In this document: piece by piece, positions 38,063-48,900 of the stretch
Numbering within the stretch: the stretch's first letter is position 1
Layout: each line of letters opens with the position of its first letter
Assembly (NCBI GenBank): GCA_020746835.1
Contig: JAGPNK010000002.1
Coordinates: 2,480,001 to 2,544,000, forward strand
DNA: 64,000 nucleotides
DNA from: Stachybotrys elegans
Taxonomy: Eukaryota; Ascomycota; Sordariomycetes; Hypocreales; Stachybotryaceae
Direction: 5' to 3'
Position numbers and translations under genes: made by a program
The notes under the pieces: model-generated
The model's database searches: none
Seen by the model: the letters and a program-made list of their open reading frames with translations, nothing else
Told to the model about the DNA's origin: nothing

Positions 38063-38965
38063 ATGAGCTCAACAGGCTATGGCACTACGGCGACACCCGC
38101 ACAGGGCCGTAACGGTGTCGCCGGCGACGAGGAGCAGCCTCTTCTGCGAAAGCCCGCCTCGGGCAACTACGTCGGCAGGGCAAAGAAGGTGTTGATGCAC
38201 GAGGTTTCGCGCGACTGGGCTGATCTCGTGCTCCTCCTCTGCTATGTCACCACTGGCCTACTCGACAGCTCGTCGACCAACGCATGGGGCGCCTTTGTTT
38301 CCATGCAGACAGGTAGGTTGCGCACGCAGGTTCCGGCATCGAGGATTTGAATTAGCTGACCATGATCGCCTCCAGGAAACACCGTCTATGTCGGCCTGGG
38401 GCTGGCTTCGCTCGTCTACCCTCCCGTGTCGGTGCGGCTGTACCGCTCCGGCATCTCGCTGTTCTTCTTCTGCATCGGATCCTTCTTCTTTGCGCGATTC
38501 CACCGCTACTTCTCGCCGAAGCGACGCTGGGTCCTGGTGGTGTCCTTCTTCGCACAGATGCTGCTCATTGTCGCCGCCGCCATCATCGTTACGTTTGCCC
38601 CGCCGGCCGCCTCCGACGCCGTGGACTGGACCGTGCTCGTGCCGCTGGCCCTCGTCGCCTTCCAGAGCTGCGGCCAGGCCGTGACCAGCCGTGCTCTCAA
38701 GTACAACGCACTGACGAGCGTCGTGCTCACCAGCATCTACTGCGATCTCTTCTCGGATAAGGACCTGTTTGTCGCGGATAACGTCGAGCGCAACCGCAGG
38801 GCAGCTGCTCCTCTGCTACTGCTCGTGGGTGCCATTTCGGGCGGTCTCATCTCCCACAGCCCTCTCGGCGTGGCGGGAGCCCTGTGGGTGGCGGCTGCGA
38901 CGAAGCTGTTTATGGTTGTGGCTTGGTTCTTCTGGCCTTCGGAGCCGTCCGAGGATGACGAGTAA
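38063..38965 (+). CDS. DUF1275 (YoaK-like) membrane protein
   Basis: Two exons, 38063-38312 and 38376-38965, 279 residues. It starts with a short hydrophilic tail (GDEEQPLLRK) and then has about six membrane segments. The stretch WADLVLLLCYVTTGLLDS, then AWGAFVSMQTGNTVYVGLG, and later ALVAFQSCGQAVTSRAL and LTSVVLTSIYCDL match the pattern of the DUF1275 family, which is common in bacteria and fungi and has no established function. The protein ends with an acidic tail (EPSEDDE). The intron sits in the SMQTGNT motif, with a clean GTAGGT donor. Its location next to oxalate decarboxylase and an MFS carrier might hint at transport, but that is speculation. Confidence 0.85.
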
Positions 38966-40466
38966 ACGTGAGCATGGATGCAGATAGATCTACGGCAATT
39001 GGCTTCCGCTTCGGTACAACGTGGTAAACAAGGATAGAAACGTATTGAAGACGGCATCTAGACACATGTTATGGGAATGGAGTACATATTAGTAGTGTTC
39101 CTTTACTACAAACCATCTCGTTCTAGCGCGAATATATGGTTATCTATCATCGGTGCTTCTTGGACAAAGTATAGAGTCACTTTTTTTTACTTGATTAACC
39201 CGTAGTGTTGGCCATCTCCATTGAATGTGAGAACGCGAGACTACCAACATACAAATCTCAAGGTACAGAGTACCATGAGGTGCTAACCCGCACACGGACA
39301 GATCGTGGCATTCCTGGTTCCTGGCGCATGGGCCGAAATCTTAGCACGCCGAACCCATCCCATTGCGCCCATCAGTCGATCTACCTTGGCCGGAAGCAGG
39401 TGAGGCGCCGAGCCAACTGCGCTCTCTGTCTGTGTTTCCTGTTCCCCAGGAGTCGCCGATGGCTCAAGCTCTCCCCTCTCTCCTTCGTCCCGCCAGAGCG
39501 TTTTCCTGGCCTCTCTTCCGAGCTCGCAGAGGATCGCTCCGACAGTCGGATGGATTAGGAGTTCTTTCCCTGCCACCTTTTTTTTCTTCTTTTTGTTGCT
39601 TCAGGTTAGGAAGGGACCTTTTGGAGGGGAATGCCTGCCGGTTTCCCCAATTTCCCCGCCATTGTCGAGCCTAAACCCTGTCGGCGCCCGCACCGGCTCC
39701 ACCGTTAACCGCTGGAATGCCAATTGCCGCTCAGGGTCATGGCTATGAATTGAGCGGGAAAAAAGGGAAATAAAAGAGAGTGAGGAAGAAACAAACACCC
39801 GCTGGCGTCTTATCTCCGTTGGCCGCCGTCGCCGCCTCCGCCATTGCTTTGTCGTTGTCGTCGTCCAACCAACACCACCCCGTCTCCACGACATGATGCC
39901 TCGTCACCGCTCCTCGGCTCGGCCAGTTTGTGCCCCTCTCCCCGAGTCCCTTCCCTTGCTTAGTGTCAGCATTTGATCGTCCGTGGTCGCCTTCGCACCT
40001 GTGTAATCCCGGCTCGTGCGGCAGCTTTTCGCCATCTCCCGGTGTACCAGCAGATATGCTTGATGCGATGCGACCTTCTCCATATTCGTGCCCCGTAGTC
40101 ACACGCATTCACTTGCTGATCGGCATTGCCTCTTGCCAGAGAACTAACCCCTCCCTTGTGCTCGGTGGTTAATGTACTCGCCTGCTCGTCCCGTCATGCT
40201 GCCCCTCCGAACTCTCACTCTTCATCCTCGCTCTTTGCGTGACTTCCTGCTGTGCTTGTAGGATTTTGCTGCGAGCCTCTGGCCAAAACTTTTAGGTTGC
40301 CTCCCTTTCGGATTGGTGCTGTGGCAGCCTCCTACCGCACGTGCAATCTGCAGCGGCGAGGTTAATATCACACAGCTGTCTCGGACCCGTGTTTTGATCC
40401 GGTCTTCAGACACTCCTCCCTGAGCTTCTTTACCGTTCCTCCTCCAATCTCACCCAAACGCCCACC
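38966..40466. other. Intergenic region upstream of the MFS gene
   Basis: 1.5 kb holding the 3' end of the DUF1275 gene (AT-rich, 39050-39200) and the promoter and CT-rich leader of the MFS gene. No other gene recognised. Confidence 0.55.
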
Positions 40467-42200
40467 ATGGACCCCAAAGCAGAGCGTAAAGAAACTCTAG
40501 AACCGCAGGATGATGTCGAGTCTACCCGTGCGGCCAAGGACCAGGTAAGATGCCATATGACCAATTCGTCGTCTTCTCCCCGTCCTCCCTTCGCGCCGGC
40601 AGACGCAGGAGCGAGATTGAGCATGAATTAACGCACAAGAAGCACCGCCTGGATCTCCGCCCCCAGATGAGCGATGAGGAGAAGGCGCTTCTCTGGAAGC
40701 AGGACCTCCGCATCGTTCCCATCTCGGCTGGCATCTACTTTCTCTGCTTCCTCGACCGATCCAACATTGGCAATGCCAGGATCCTCAACTCTTCCACCAA
40801 CAACAACATGCAGGACGAGACCAACATGACCGACTACGAGTTCATCATCGCTCTCATGGTCTTCCTCGTCGCCTACGCCGTCTTTGAAGTCCCCAGCAAC
40901 ATCCTCCTCAAGAAGCTTCGTCCCAGCCGCTGGATCGCCTTTCTCATGTTCTGTTGGGGCGCTATGACAATCTCTCTTGGCGGCACCCACAACTTTGGCA
41001 GCGTCACAGCGGTGCGCTTCCTGCTGGGCATGTTTGAGGCTGGACTCTTCCCTGGCCTGATCTACTACCTGACCTTCTGGTACAAGCACAATGAGCGCAG
41101 CGTTCGGTGGGTTGACTTCTTATCGAGGTGCCGACGAAACAATGGACGCTTACAGTTGACAGTGTCGCATTTATCCTGGCCTCGGCGACTCTTTCTGGTG
41201 CTGTAAGTTAGAGAAACGCCTGCGCATTCCAGCGTATTGTATTAACCAACCAACAGTTCGGTGGTGCCATCGCATATGGCATTGGCCACATGAACGGTGC
41301 TGGCGGTCTGGCGGGATGGAGATGGCTGTTCATCATTGAAGGAATCCCCTCCTGTCTGTCAGCCTTCATCGTCCTCTTCTTCCTACCAGACTATCCGGAG
41401 CGCGTCCACTGGCTCAACGAAGCGGAGAAGGATCTGGCCACCCAGCGCCTCTACCACGAAGGAAGCAAGGAGAGCCAGCCGACCATGACCTGGGCCGATG
41501 CAAAGGAGACGCTGACCGACTGGCGCCTCTACGCCCACTACGCCATCTACTTTGCCGTCAGCCCGGCCTTTGCCAGTCTCAGTCTCTTCTCCCCGTCCAT
41601 CACAGCCGGGCTTGGGTACGAGGACTTGGAGGCCCAGCTCATGACGGTGCCCCCTTGGGCAGTTGCCTATGGTGAGCAGCTTCGCAGCATGGCTTCAGAC
41701 GTGTGTCTCGCTAACGCGTAAATGCAGTGTGCCAGATCGCCATCGCCTACTCGGCCGACCACTTCAACGCTCGTGGTGTCCACACTGCCGGTGCCGCACT
41801 TGTAGGTGCCATCGGCTTCATAGTGTCGGGGGCGTTGCCCCCTGATCACTACTCGGCGCGGTACGGTGGACTTATTCTGGCTACGGCTGGGTCCTTTGCC
41901 TGCATTCCACCCATGCTTGGCTGGCTCACATCCAACATCTTCAGCACAGCTGCCACAGGACTTGCCATCGCCATCAACGTGAGCGTCGGAGGAGGTCTGG
42001 GTCAGATTCCCGGAGTGTGGATCTACAGGACGGACGAGCGAGCCGATGGATATCCCACGGGGCACTGGACCAACGCGTCTCTCTTGCTGGTTGTGGCGCT
42101 CATCTCCTTGGGTCTGAGGTGGTTCTACGGGCACAAGAACAAGCAGCTGGCAGCACGCGCAGAGAGAGAAGGGGTCCAGGCCATGCCATACAAGCTGTGA
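40467..42200 (+). CDS. MFS transporter, anion:cation symporter family (Dal5/Tna1-like)
   Basis: The body is clear: exons ending at 41106, then 41163-41202, 41257-41671 and 41728-42200. Typical family sequence includes FLCFLDRSNIGNARI, a loop-2/3 region FVPSNI-like (FEVPSNILLKKLRPSRW), RFLLGMFEAGLFPGLIYYLTFWY and GWRWLFIIEGIPS. Family members carry allantoate, nicotinate, pantothenate or other organic anions into the cell; the substrate here is unknown. The 5' end is uncertain. An ATG at 40467 (MDPKAERKETLEP) is followed by a good donor at 40545, but the obvious acceptor (AG at 40601-40602) leads out of frame; an in-frame join needs the weak AG at 40614-40615 (498 residues). Alternatively translation starts at the ATG at 40550 without that intron (494 residues). 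Only the N-terminal tail is affected. Confidence 0.88.
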
Positions 42201-43538
42201 GTGAGGGATGTGCTTGGACGCGGTGGAACGGGACGCTTGAGATGGCGAGGACTTGGATGTGTGGTGATATTTATCAGTCGGTCGATTTAGAGGCGAACAT
42301 GAGCAAGCACGTTGAAGCCGAACGGATGAAGTCGTCTGCAGGAGCGTGACAAGCTTCATGCCAAGCCACTTGTTACAGCCTCGGGTTCCCTGATGGGGTA
42401 AGTACGCGTGACTGATCCTGTCGCCTGATGATCCGGGATGCATGGACAGAGTGCTCCGGATTGGCATCGCATTGGGGTTAGAAGCCTAACGCCACACACC
42501 TTCATGTGCAGCCACGTGCAGCCAAGCAGACTTCTGGCAGCGGCCTGCCGTTTTGCCTAATAACGTGCATCGCGTCATCTGTAACATGGAAGTTGCCAGT
42601 GGATGGGTTGCGGATTGGGCGCGCGAGATGGGCGATGGACGTAACAACTAAAGAGGAGACGTGCATCACGGGCTTTTCCGGAGCGGCACACGTAGGGGCT
42701 GTGCGCGAGCAAGTTCCCGGTTGGCAGAGGCTGCAGTGAGTCCGGGTAGGATTAAACGGGGGCATCTCAATAATAATAAAGGCTGCAGTGTCTTGTGTAG
42801 AGCCAAGGTTAGGGTGGCCTTGTGTGTGGATTGTGCAGGTTTTGGGCGACATGGGCACTGGGGTCGTGCCATGGTTATTTCCATAGCGTCCGATGCTAAG
42901 AGCTGGCAGGGCACCGATGGCACTGAGCGCATTGATAAAATAATGGGGAGCGTCGTATCGTGGCGGGACCGCGATGAGTGCGTGGAGGACTTAATCTTAT
43001 ATACGGAGTAGCTATCGAACGATCCGGAACGCCGGCAGGGCCATTATCGTTGAAGAAAGCAGATAGCCTTATAATCATGCTTTGCATGCTGTGCATTTCT
43101 TCTCCATAGAAAAATAATGCCAAGCCGTTGGAAGGGAGAATAATTACCGCCAGCTCGTACCTGGTACATGTTTGCTTGCCTCACGTTAGCTCCTCGAGAA
43201 GAGGGAGAAGAGGAAGAAGAAAAACGAAGAAAAGGGAGGAGAATTAGGAGAGGGTTAGTATGTAATAGTGGCATCAGGCATGGCAACGTGCCAAGCATGA
43301 CTGCGCGACTTATTCGGTGAAGCAAGCTGCCCCAACTCAGAAGCAAGCAGCACGTACAGAGAGGTATGTAAGCAGGACTGAGAACCAAATCTGGGAAGAA
43401 AAGAGAAGATGGATGCAATGATGGTGAAACGGGTTAAGGCGACGGTCGAGAACGGTCCATGACGGAGACAACCATCTCGAGATAGGGGGGCATTCCTGGC
43501 ACAGCGTCAGCCGTGGGGACCGAAAGAGCCGTGAGAGG

Positions 43539-43565
43539 CTCTCTCTGCTCTCTCTGCTCTCTCTG
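43539..43565. repeat. Three tandem copies of a 9-base unit
   Basis: The unit CTCTCTCTG occurs three times in a row, followed by a diverged copy. Short minisatellite in intergenic DNA. Confidence 0.85.
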
Positions 43566-44152
43566 CTTCTCTGTGTCGCTTGTCGCTGTGTTGCTGTCGC
43601 AGGCTAACGCGGGAAGCCGCCTGAAACGGATTGGACAATGATGATGCGCCTGCATGTGGTCTAGGCGGTTTGTGGCCTTCGTGCTCCAGGGTCTGGGTGG
43701 GTATGACGTCGTCGGCAGCGTCATAACGGAGATTTCTGGGGCTCGCCAAGACAAGATTACCATCTAGGCCCTGCGCGACCAGGCGCATCTCCACTTTTTC
43801 TTTTTTTCTCCTCTTCCTTTTCTTTTTCCAACTGGCAACATATGTTGAAGGCAGACAGGCAGAAAAGAAGCGGCAGCATGTGCAGGGGGGGTGCTCGTTT
43901 AGTTGGTGCTGCACTGCATAATGCATGCATCTACAAAATGGAAGCGCGTTCGCAGTTCCAGCCCTTTTGTTGTATCGATTGTAGATCTCTGGACCCCGGA
44001 TGCAAGATGACGGGAGCGTCCATCATCACATGGAATCAACGCTTCAGCTTGCGCTGCCCCCTCGGAGAACATGCCTGCAGGCATGCCATGACGATATGTA
44101 TGATCCATCCCGCCACGTGCTAGGGTTAGCTCTACGCGCGAAGAAGAGAGAG

Positions 44153-44193
44153 GAAGAAGAAGAAGAAGAAGAAGAAGAAGAAGAAGAAGAAGA
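44153..44193. repeat. (GAA)13 trinucleotide microsatellite
   Basis: Thirteen perfect GAA units followed by GAGAG. Purine-only strand; likely length-variable between isolates. Confidence 0.95.
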
Positions 44194-45941
44194 GACATGG
44201 CAAGGCGCGACAAACAGAACAAGAGCGAAACGTCTCGTCAAGGCACGAACTCCCTTGAACACAGAGCCTCGCCGTTGTCGTCGTCCTTTCGTCGTCCTCG
44301 TCAGACGGTTTGGTGAGATGGGGTCCGTCATCAGATCACACACACACACCCTTCTCCCCATCCATCCGTGACACCCCAGTGCGTAATTTGGGGAAACATC
44401 AAGGAAAACTCGGGAGCCCGCGCTTCATTGGGTCCGGGTTCCCTGGTGGTGATATAATATGCTGGATGATGAAAGCCAATGATGCCAGGCGCGTCCCGCT
44501 GATCATCCCCATGCCCATCTACCGGGCAAAGCGAGGGGCTCGCCAGGAAAAGCCGAACAAAGAAGGGGGGGAATGCCTGTCCGTGTCACGTCTTGTTCCC
44601 TGGCCCCGTCCAGCATCATGTTTCCCAGCAGCTGGGAAGCTTCTGGGGCCTGGCTCTTGTGAAGTCATCATCGCCGACCCAGGTCAGTCTGGTCCGTCGC
44701 CTCTCGCCGCTGCAAGCCTGAGCACGAGCCCCCCGTCACATCTGCGCGCGTGTAGCGTACCGTACTGTGGCGGTTCCGTTTCCATGTCGCATCACTGTCC
44801 TGGTTTGCAATTCCGTCATCGTCGTCACCATCGTTGTCTCGTTCCCCATTCTCTCGCCTGTGACTACGCCCACTTGGCTTCCGCACCCGGATCGCATCGC
44901 CCCAGAAGGCCTACCCGGGCCATAAGCGCCTGTGTCGTCTAATTACCACACCTGCATATGCCTTGTCTGCAAACCGGGACTCCCTAGGTAAATTATCTTA
45001 TACCAGGCCGCCTAGCAGTCCAGCAAGCAAAGGGGACCCGGAGCCAAGAACCAGTAGAAATCTTAGGCGCACTGCACCAAACAATGGGAAAACACCCAGC
45101 CCCCCCCCTTCCCTCCTCGGGCTGCCACACTACTTGGTGCTTCTGACTTCATCACCTCTCGGCTTGGGTCCATTAATGACCCCACCAAAGCCAGCGCCAG
45201 TGAGGTATAGGTAGTCAGTACCTGCCTTCAATATGCACCTGCGCCTGCACCTGCTCCCCCATACATGCCTTACCTTGCCTCTGAACCTTGCCTCTTGCCT
45301 CGCCCGTTCCAACCGACGACAGTGCAGTGCCTGTTTCTGCCTATACTACTAGCTTGCACTGCTTTCTAATCCCTTCCGCATCGTCCCATCTCTTCCTTGT
45401 TTTCTCAACTCTCATCCGCCTCACGTTACAAGTCTTTGCAATCTCAGCTCTTCGCCAGCTTCAATTGTTGTCGTCTTCTCCATCACCGACCAGCTCTCCT
45501 TGCTTCGACGGCTCGTTCTCGCCTCCTCCGCCGAGTCTCTTCTCAGCTCCGCCACAATTTAAGTACCTAAGGTACTCAAGTGCCCTGTGTCCGCTGCAAG
45601 TCACTCCGCCGCCAGCCCTTGACTCAGTCAGAGCACCCGATCCAAACCCCGCATCGCGTTTCTTCCGTCCTTCTTCGCCTTATTCTTGTGACGACATCGC
45701 ATCGGATCGCCAACGGAAACGGTTTCCTTTTTTTTTCTGGCTCAGCACTCCCTTTTCGCCCACGACGGTGCCACCACAACTCACCCCTCGCAAGACGCAT
45801 CCCACCCTGGACGCTCTTCCCAAGTCTACGACTACTCGCATTATCACGACTTGCTTTCTGGATCACCTCGACGACTATCGTGAAGGCGCCTGATTCTTAG
45901 AATTTGCGCAAGCGCCCCTGCGTGGCGTTTATTTGGTAGAC

Positions 45942-48272
45942 ATGTCGACAATTCAGCAGCTCAAGAACTTCATCCGTCATGGTACGTAATCGACGCAGCC
46001 CTAGGACCCCTCTTCCCCCCCTGGGAACCATGACGGCATCCGAGTTCCTCTATCAACTTTGCACCTTACATTTTGCACCTACTGCGCCCTTCATGTTTCA
46101 CATGCTTCTCCCGTACTAACTTTGGCTCTGCAGGTAAACAAGCACGCACTGCAAACATAAACGAAGAGCCCGCTCGCAAGAATGACTCTTCTCCACCCGA
46201 GGCTCCCCAACCTCTCCCCCAGAAGAACATGGCTGCCTCCGAACCTGCCTTCGCCAAGGGCCCTGCCCAGGCACCCATAGACGCCTACTCCGAGGCGCCC
46301 GGTGATGCTCAGAACCGCGCTGCTCAGGCGGGCCATGTTGCCGCCCACCACGCTGAGCCCGCCCAGAATGTGCATGGCAAAAGCAAGTCCAAGATTGACG
46401 AAACCAACCTGGCAAAGCTTGTTGCAGAAGAGAACGCCAGCAAGAGCAAATTCCCCCGGTACCCAGGACTTGAACGATGGGAACTTGTCGAAAAGATGGG
46501 CGACGGTGCCTTCAGCAATGTCTACCGTGCCCGCGACCTCCAAGGCCAGGAGGGCGAGGTCGCCATCAAGGTTGTCCGCAAGTATGAAATGAACAGCATG
46601 CAGGTGAGTTTCAACGCGGGGTCGTCCTTTTTGCGTCACCCTTCTCTTAAGTCAATCTGCTTTTTTGTTGCGTTCGTCGGTTTTTTTTTTTTTTTCCAAA
46701 TACCAACCAACGAGGGTCTCCCCTCTAATAGGGAAACAACCATTTACATCCCGACTTCAAGAAAGTCCCGAAAGCTGCAGAGGTGCGAGATAAATTTCCC
46801 TATGTCATAGGACTCTACTACCCCTGGGCCATTCCCCAGAATACACCCAGAATCATGTTTTGCTGTGTTATGTTGTTGCTCTTGTCATTGGGAATGGCCG
46901 CACTTTATGGTCTGTACTCATACTAACATGTCTGCAGCGATCCAACATCCTGAAAGAGGTGCAAATCATGCGCCAGCTTGATCATCCTAACATTGTCAAG
47001 CTCATCGATTTCTCCGAGTCCCGGCAGTACTACTACATCGTACTAGAGCTGGCACCAGGTGGCGAGTTGTTCCACCAGATCGTTCGCTTGACGTATTTCA
47101 GCGAGGAGCTGTCTCGCCACGTTATTCTGCAGGTTGCCAAGGCTCTTGAATACCTGCACGAGGAGAAGGGAGTTGTTCACCGGTATGTCATGTTTTATCC
47201 ACGTTGGTAGGTGGCCGAGTTGCTAATCGTTCGCAGTGACATAAAACCCGAGAACATTCTCTTCTATCCTATTCCCTTCGTACCATCAAAACACCCTAAG
47301 CCCAAGCAGCCTGGCGATGAAGACAAGGTTGATGAGGGCGAGTTCATTCCCGGTCATGGAGCTGGCGGAATCGGACAGATCAAGATCGCCGATTTTGGCC
47401 TCTCCAAGATCGTGTGGGACAACCAAACTATGACCCCTTGCGGTACGGTGGGCTACACTGCCCCTGAGATCGTCAAGGATGAGCGATATTCCAAGTCTGT
47501 GGATATGTGGGCTCTGGGCTGTGTTCTGTACACACTGCTCTGCGGCTTCCCACCCTTTTATGACGAGAGTATCGAGGTCCTTACCGAAAAGGTTGCCAAG
47601 GGACAGTACACCTTCCTGTCGCCATGGTGGGACGACATCTCGGATTCGGCAAAGGACTTGATCACCCACCTCTTGACTGTCGACCCTGAGAAGCGGTACA
47701 CTATCACCGAGTTTCTCGCGCATCCTTGGATTCGCGCCAGTGGCCCCACGCCTCGTGAGGAGAAGAAGAAGCCCGAAGGAATGCTACGGGCATTTGATGC
47801 ATCCAAATTCGAGGACTCCGGCAAGCGCTATGACTTCCGTTCCCCTGGCGCCGTCAACCTGCGCGAGGTCTTCGACGTTGGCTACGCTGTTCACCGTCAA
47901 GAAGAAGAGGGCAAGAGACGTGCACAGATCGGGGCCAAGGCTGGTCCTGGCAAAGCACTAGGTGGTCTGGATGAGGAGGACGAGGATGAGATGCAGGTTG
48001 ACCAGGATGGCCAAAAGCCCAATGCTAATACCCAGGGCTTGGAGCAGAGAATGCAGAAGACCAACATTCGAGACCAGGAGAACCATTCCCGCGGTAGGGA
48101 ACGCGAGCGTGCCGGCGAGCGAGGCTACGGACAGCATTCTGCTGCCGTCACTGCCGCTGCACGACAGCAGGTCAGGGATCGCAACAAACAACGTGGCGCA
48201 TTCGAGCTGAACCTCGACAACGCCACTCTACTTGGCAAGCGTGGCAAGAAGGTTCCTGCTATGGGCGCATAA
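45942..48272 (+). CDS. srk1: Srk1/Rck2-type MAPK-activated serine/threonine kinase (CAMK group)
   Basis: Four exons, 45942-45981, 46134-46603, 46938-47182 and 47237-48272, 596 residues. The first exon has only 13 codons plus one base, followed by a 152-base intron with a CTAAC branch point; the second intron is 334 bases long and contains 15 consecutive T (46681-46695). The kinase domain has the glycine loop GDGAFSNVYRA (from 136), catalytic Lys159 in VAIK, HRD (251-253), DFG (304-306) and TAPE. Between HRDIKPEN and DFG lies an insert of about 40 residues starting FYPIPFVPSKHPKPK, which is characteristic of the Rck1/Rck2 and Srk1 group. These kinases act below the stress MAPK Hog1/Sty1 and restrain translation and mitosis under stress. 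The C-terminal tail is basic and low-complexity. Family assignment is firm; the pathway link is by homology. Confidence 0.9.
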
Positions 48273-48900
48273 GCGTTTGCTGTTGCACATGCGCACATTG
48301 CCATGGACCGGCACTGGATTCACAATCAATCAAGATATTTGCTACTCACTGGGGGACCCCCTGGTAAGGAGGCCAGCAGCGACATCCTTGAGGCATATCG
48401 CCAGGACTCGACTGCTTGCAAGACACGTGTTGATGGAACGATTGGGGATGGGATTGGGAGTTAGAAACACTGCAACACTTCTGAGGCGTTTGGCGTGTGT
48501 GGTGCGAGTGATGATCTGGGATAAGAGGGAATCGCGCACCATTATCCATGTCTTATTTCCTTTTGTTTTAATGTGGCGGCCCCATTCTAGGCGGCGCAGC
48601 CTTGGTTTTGTCAAAGGTCTTACGCATAGTCTAACAAGCGAGCAGGTCCTGGTTGTCTACTCAGGAATTGTGCTCACTGTTCTATTTCGTTGTCTTTTGG
48701 TACATACACGCATGACATCCTAGCCTAGAATGCCTTTGCTCTCATGTAAAATAAGATATACATGGCTCTGCAAGCTGATCGCGCATGAATAAACATACAA
48801 ATGATCCCCTGGGACCAGCTACCTCTAATCCTATATCTTACTGAGATTTCATACCCTGGCATTGCAAGTTCGGCTCCTGCTTGCACCATGCATGTGCTGG
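48273..48900. other. Short region between convergent genes
   Basis: 630 bases holding the 3' ends of the kinase gene and the unrecognised minus-strand gene. The stretch 48700-48850 is AT-rich, as expected for transcript ends. Nothing else seen. Confidence 0.55.

Larger units (their letters stand above)
42201..45941. other. Intergenic region upstream of the Srk1/Rck2-type kinase
   Basis: 3.7 kb with the MFS 3' end and the promoter and leader of the kinase. It contains three copies of a 9-base CTCTCTCTG unit (43539-43565), thirteen GAA repeats (44153-44193) and a CT-rich stretch from about 45380 to 45900 that probably overlaps the kinase leader. A 201-codon frame in that leader begins at TTG, not ATG, and is not called. 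Confidence 0.5.

Noticed and set aside
43539..43565. Tandem units considered as a CRISPR-like array
   Set aside because: Units are contiguous with no spacers and the genome is fungal; it is a minisatellite.
44117..44131. Telomere-like TAGGGTTAG
   Set aside because: Only about one and a half units, isolated in intergenic DNA; not a telomere or convincing interstitial array.
45288..45893. 201-codon frame just upstream of the kinase
   Set aside because: It begins at TTG rather than ATG and consists of translated CT-rich leader (Ser, Pro, Leu); most likely untranslated leader.
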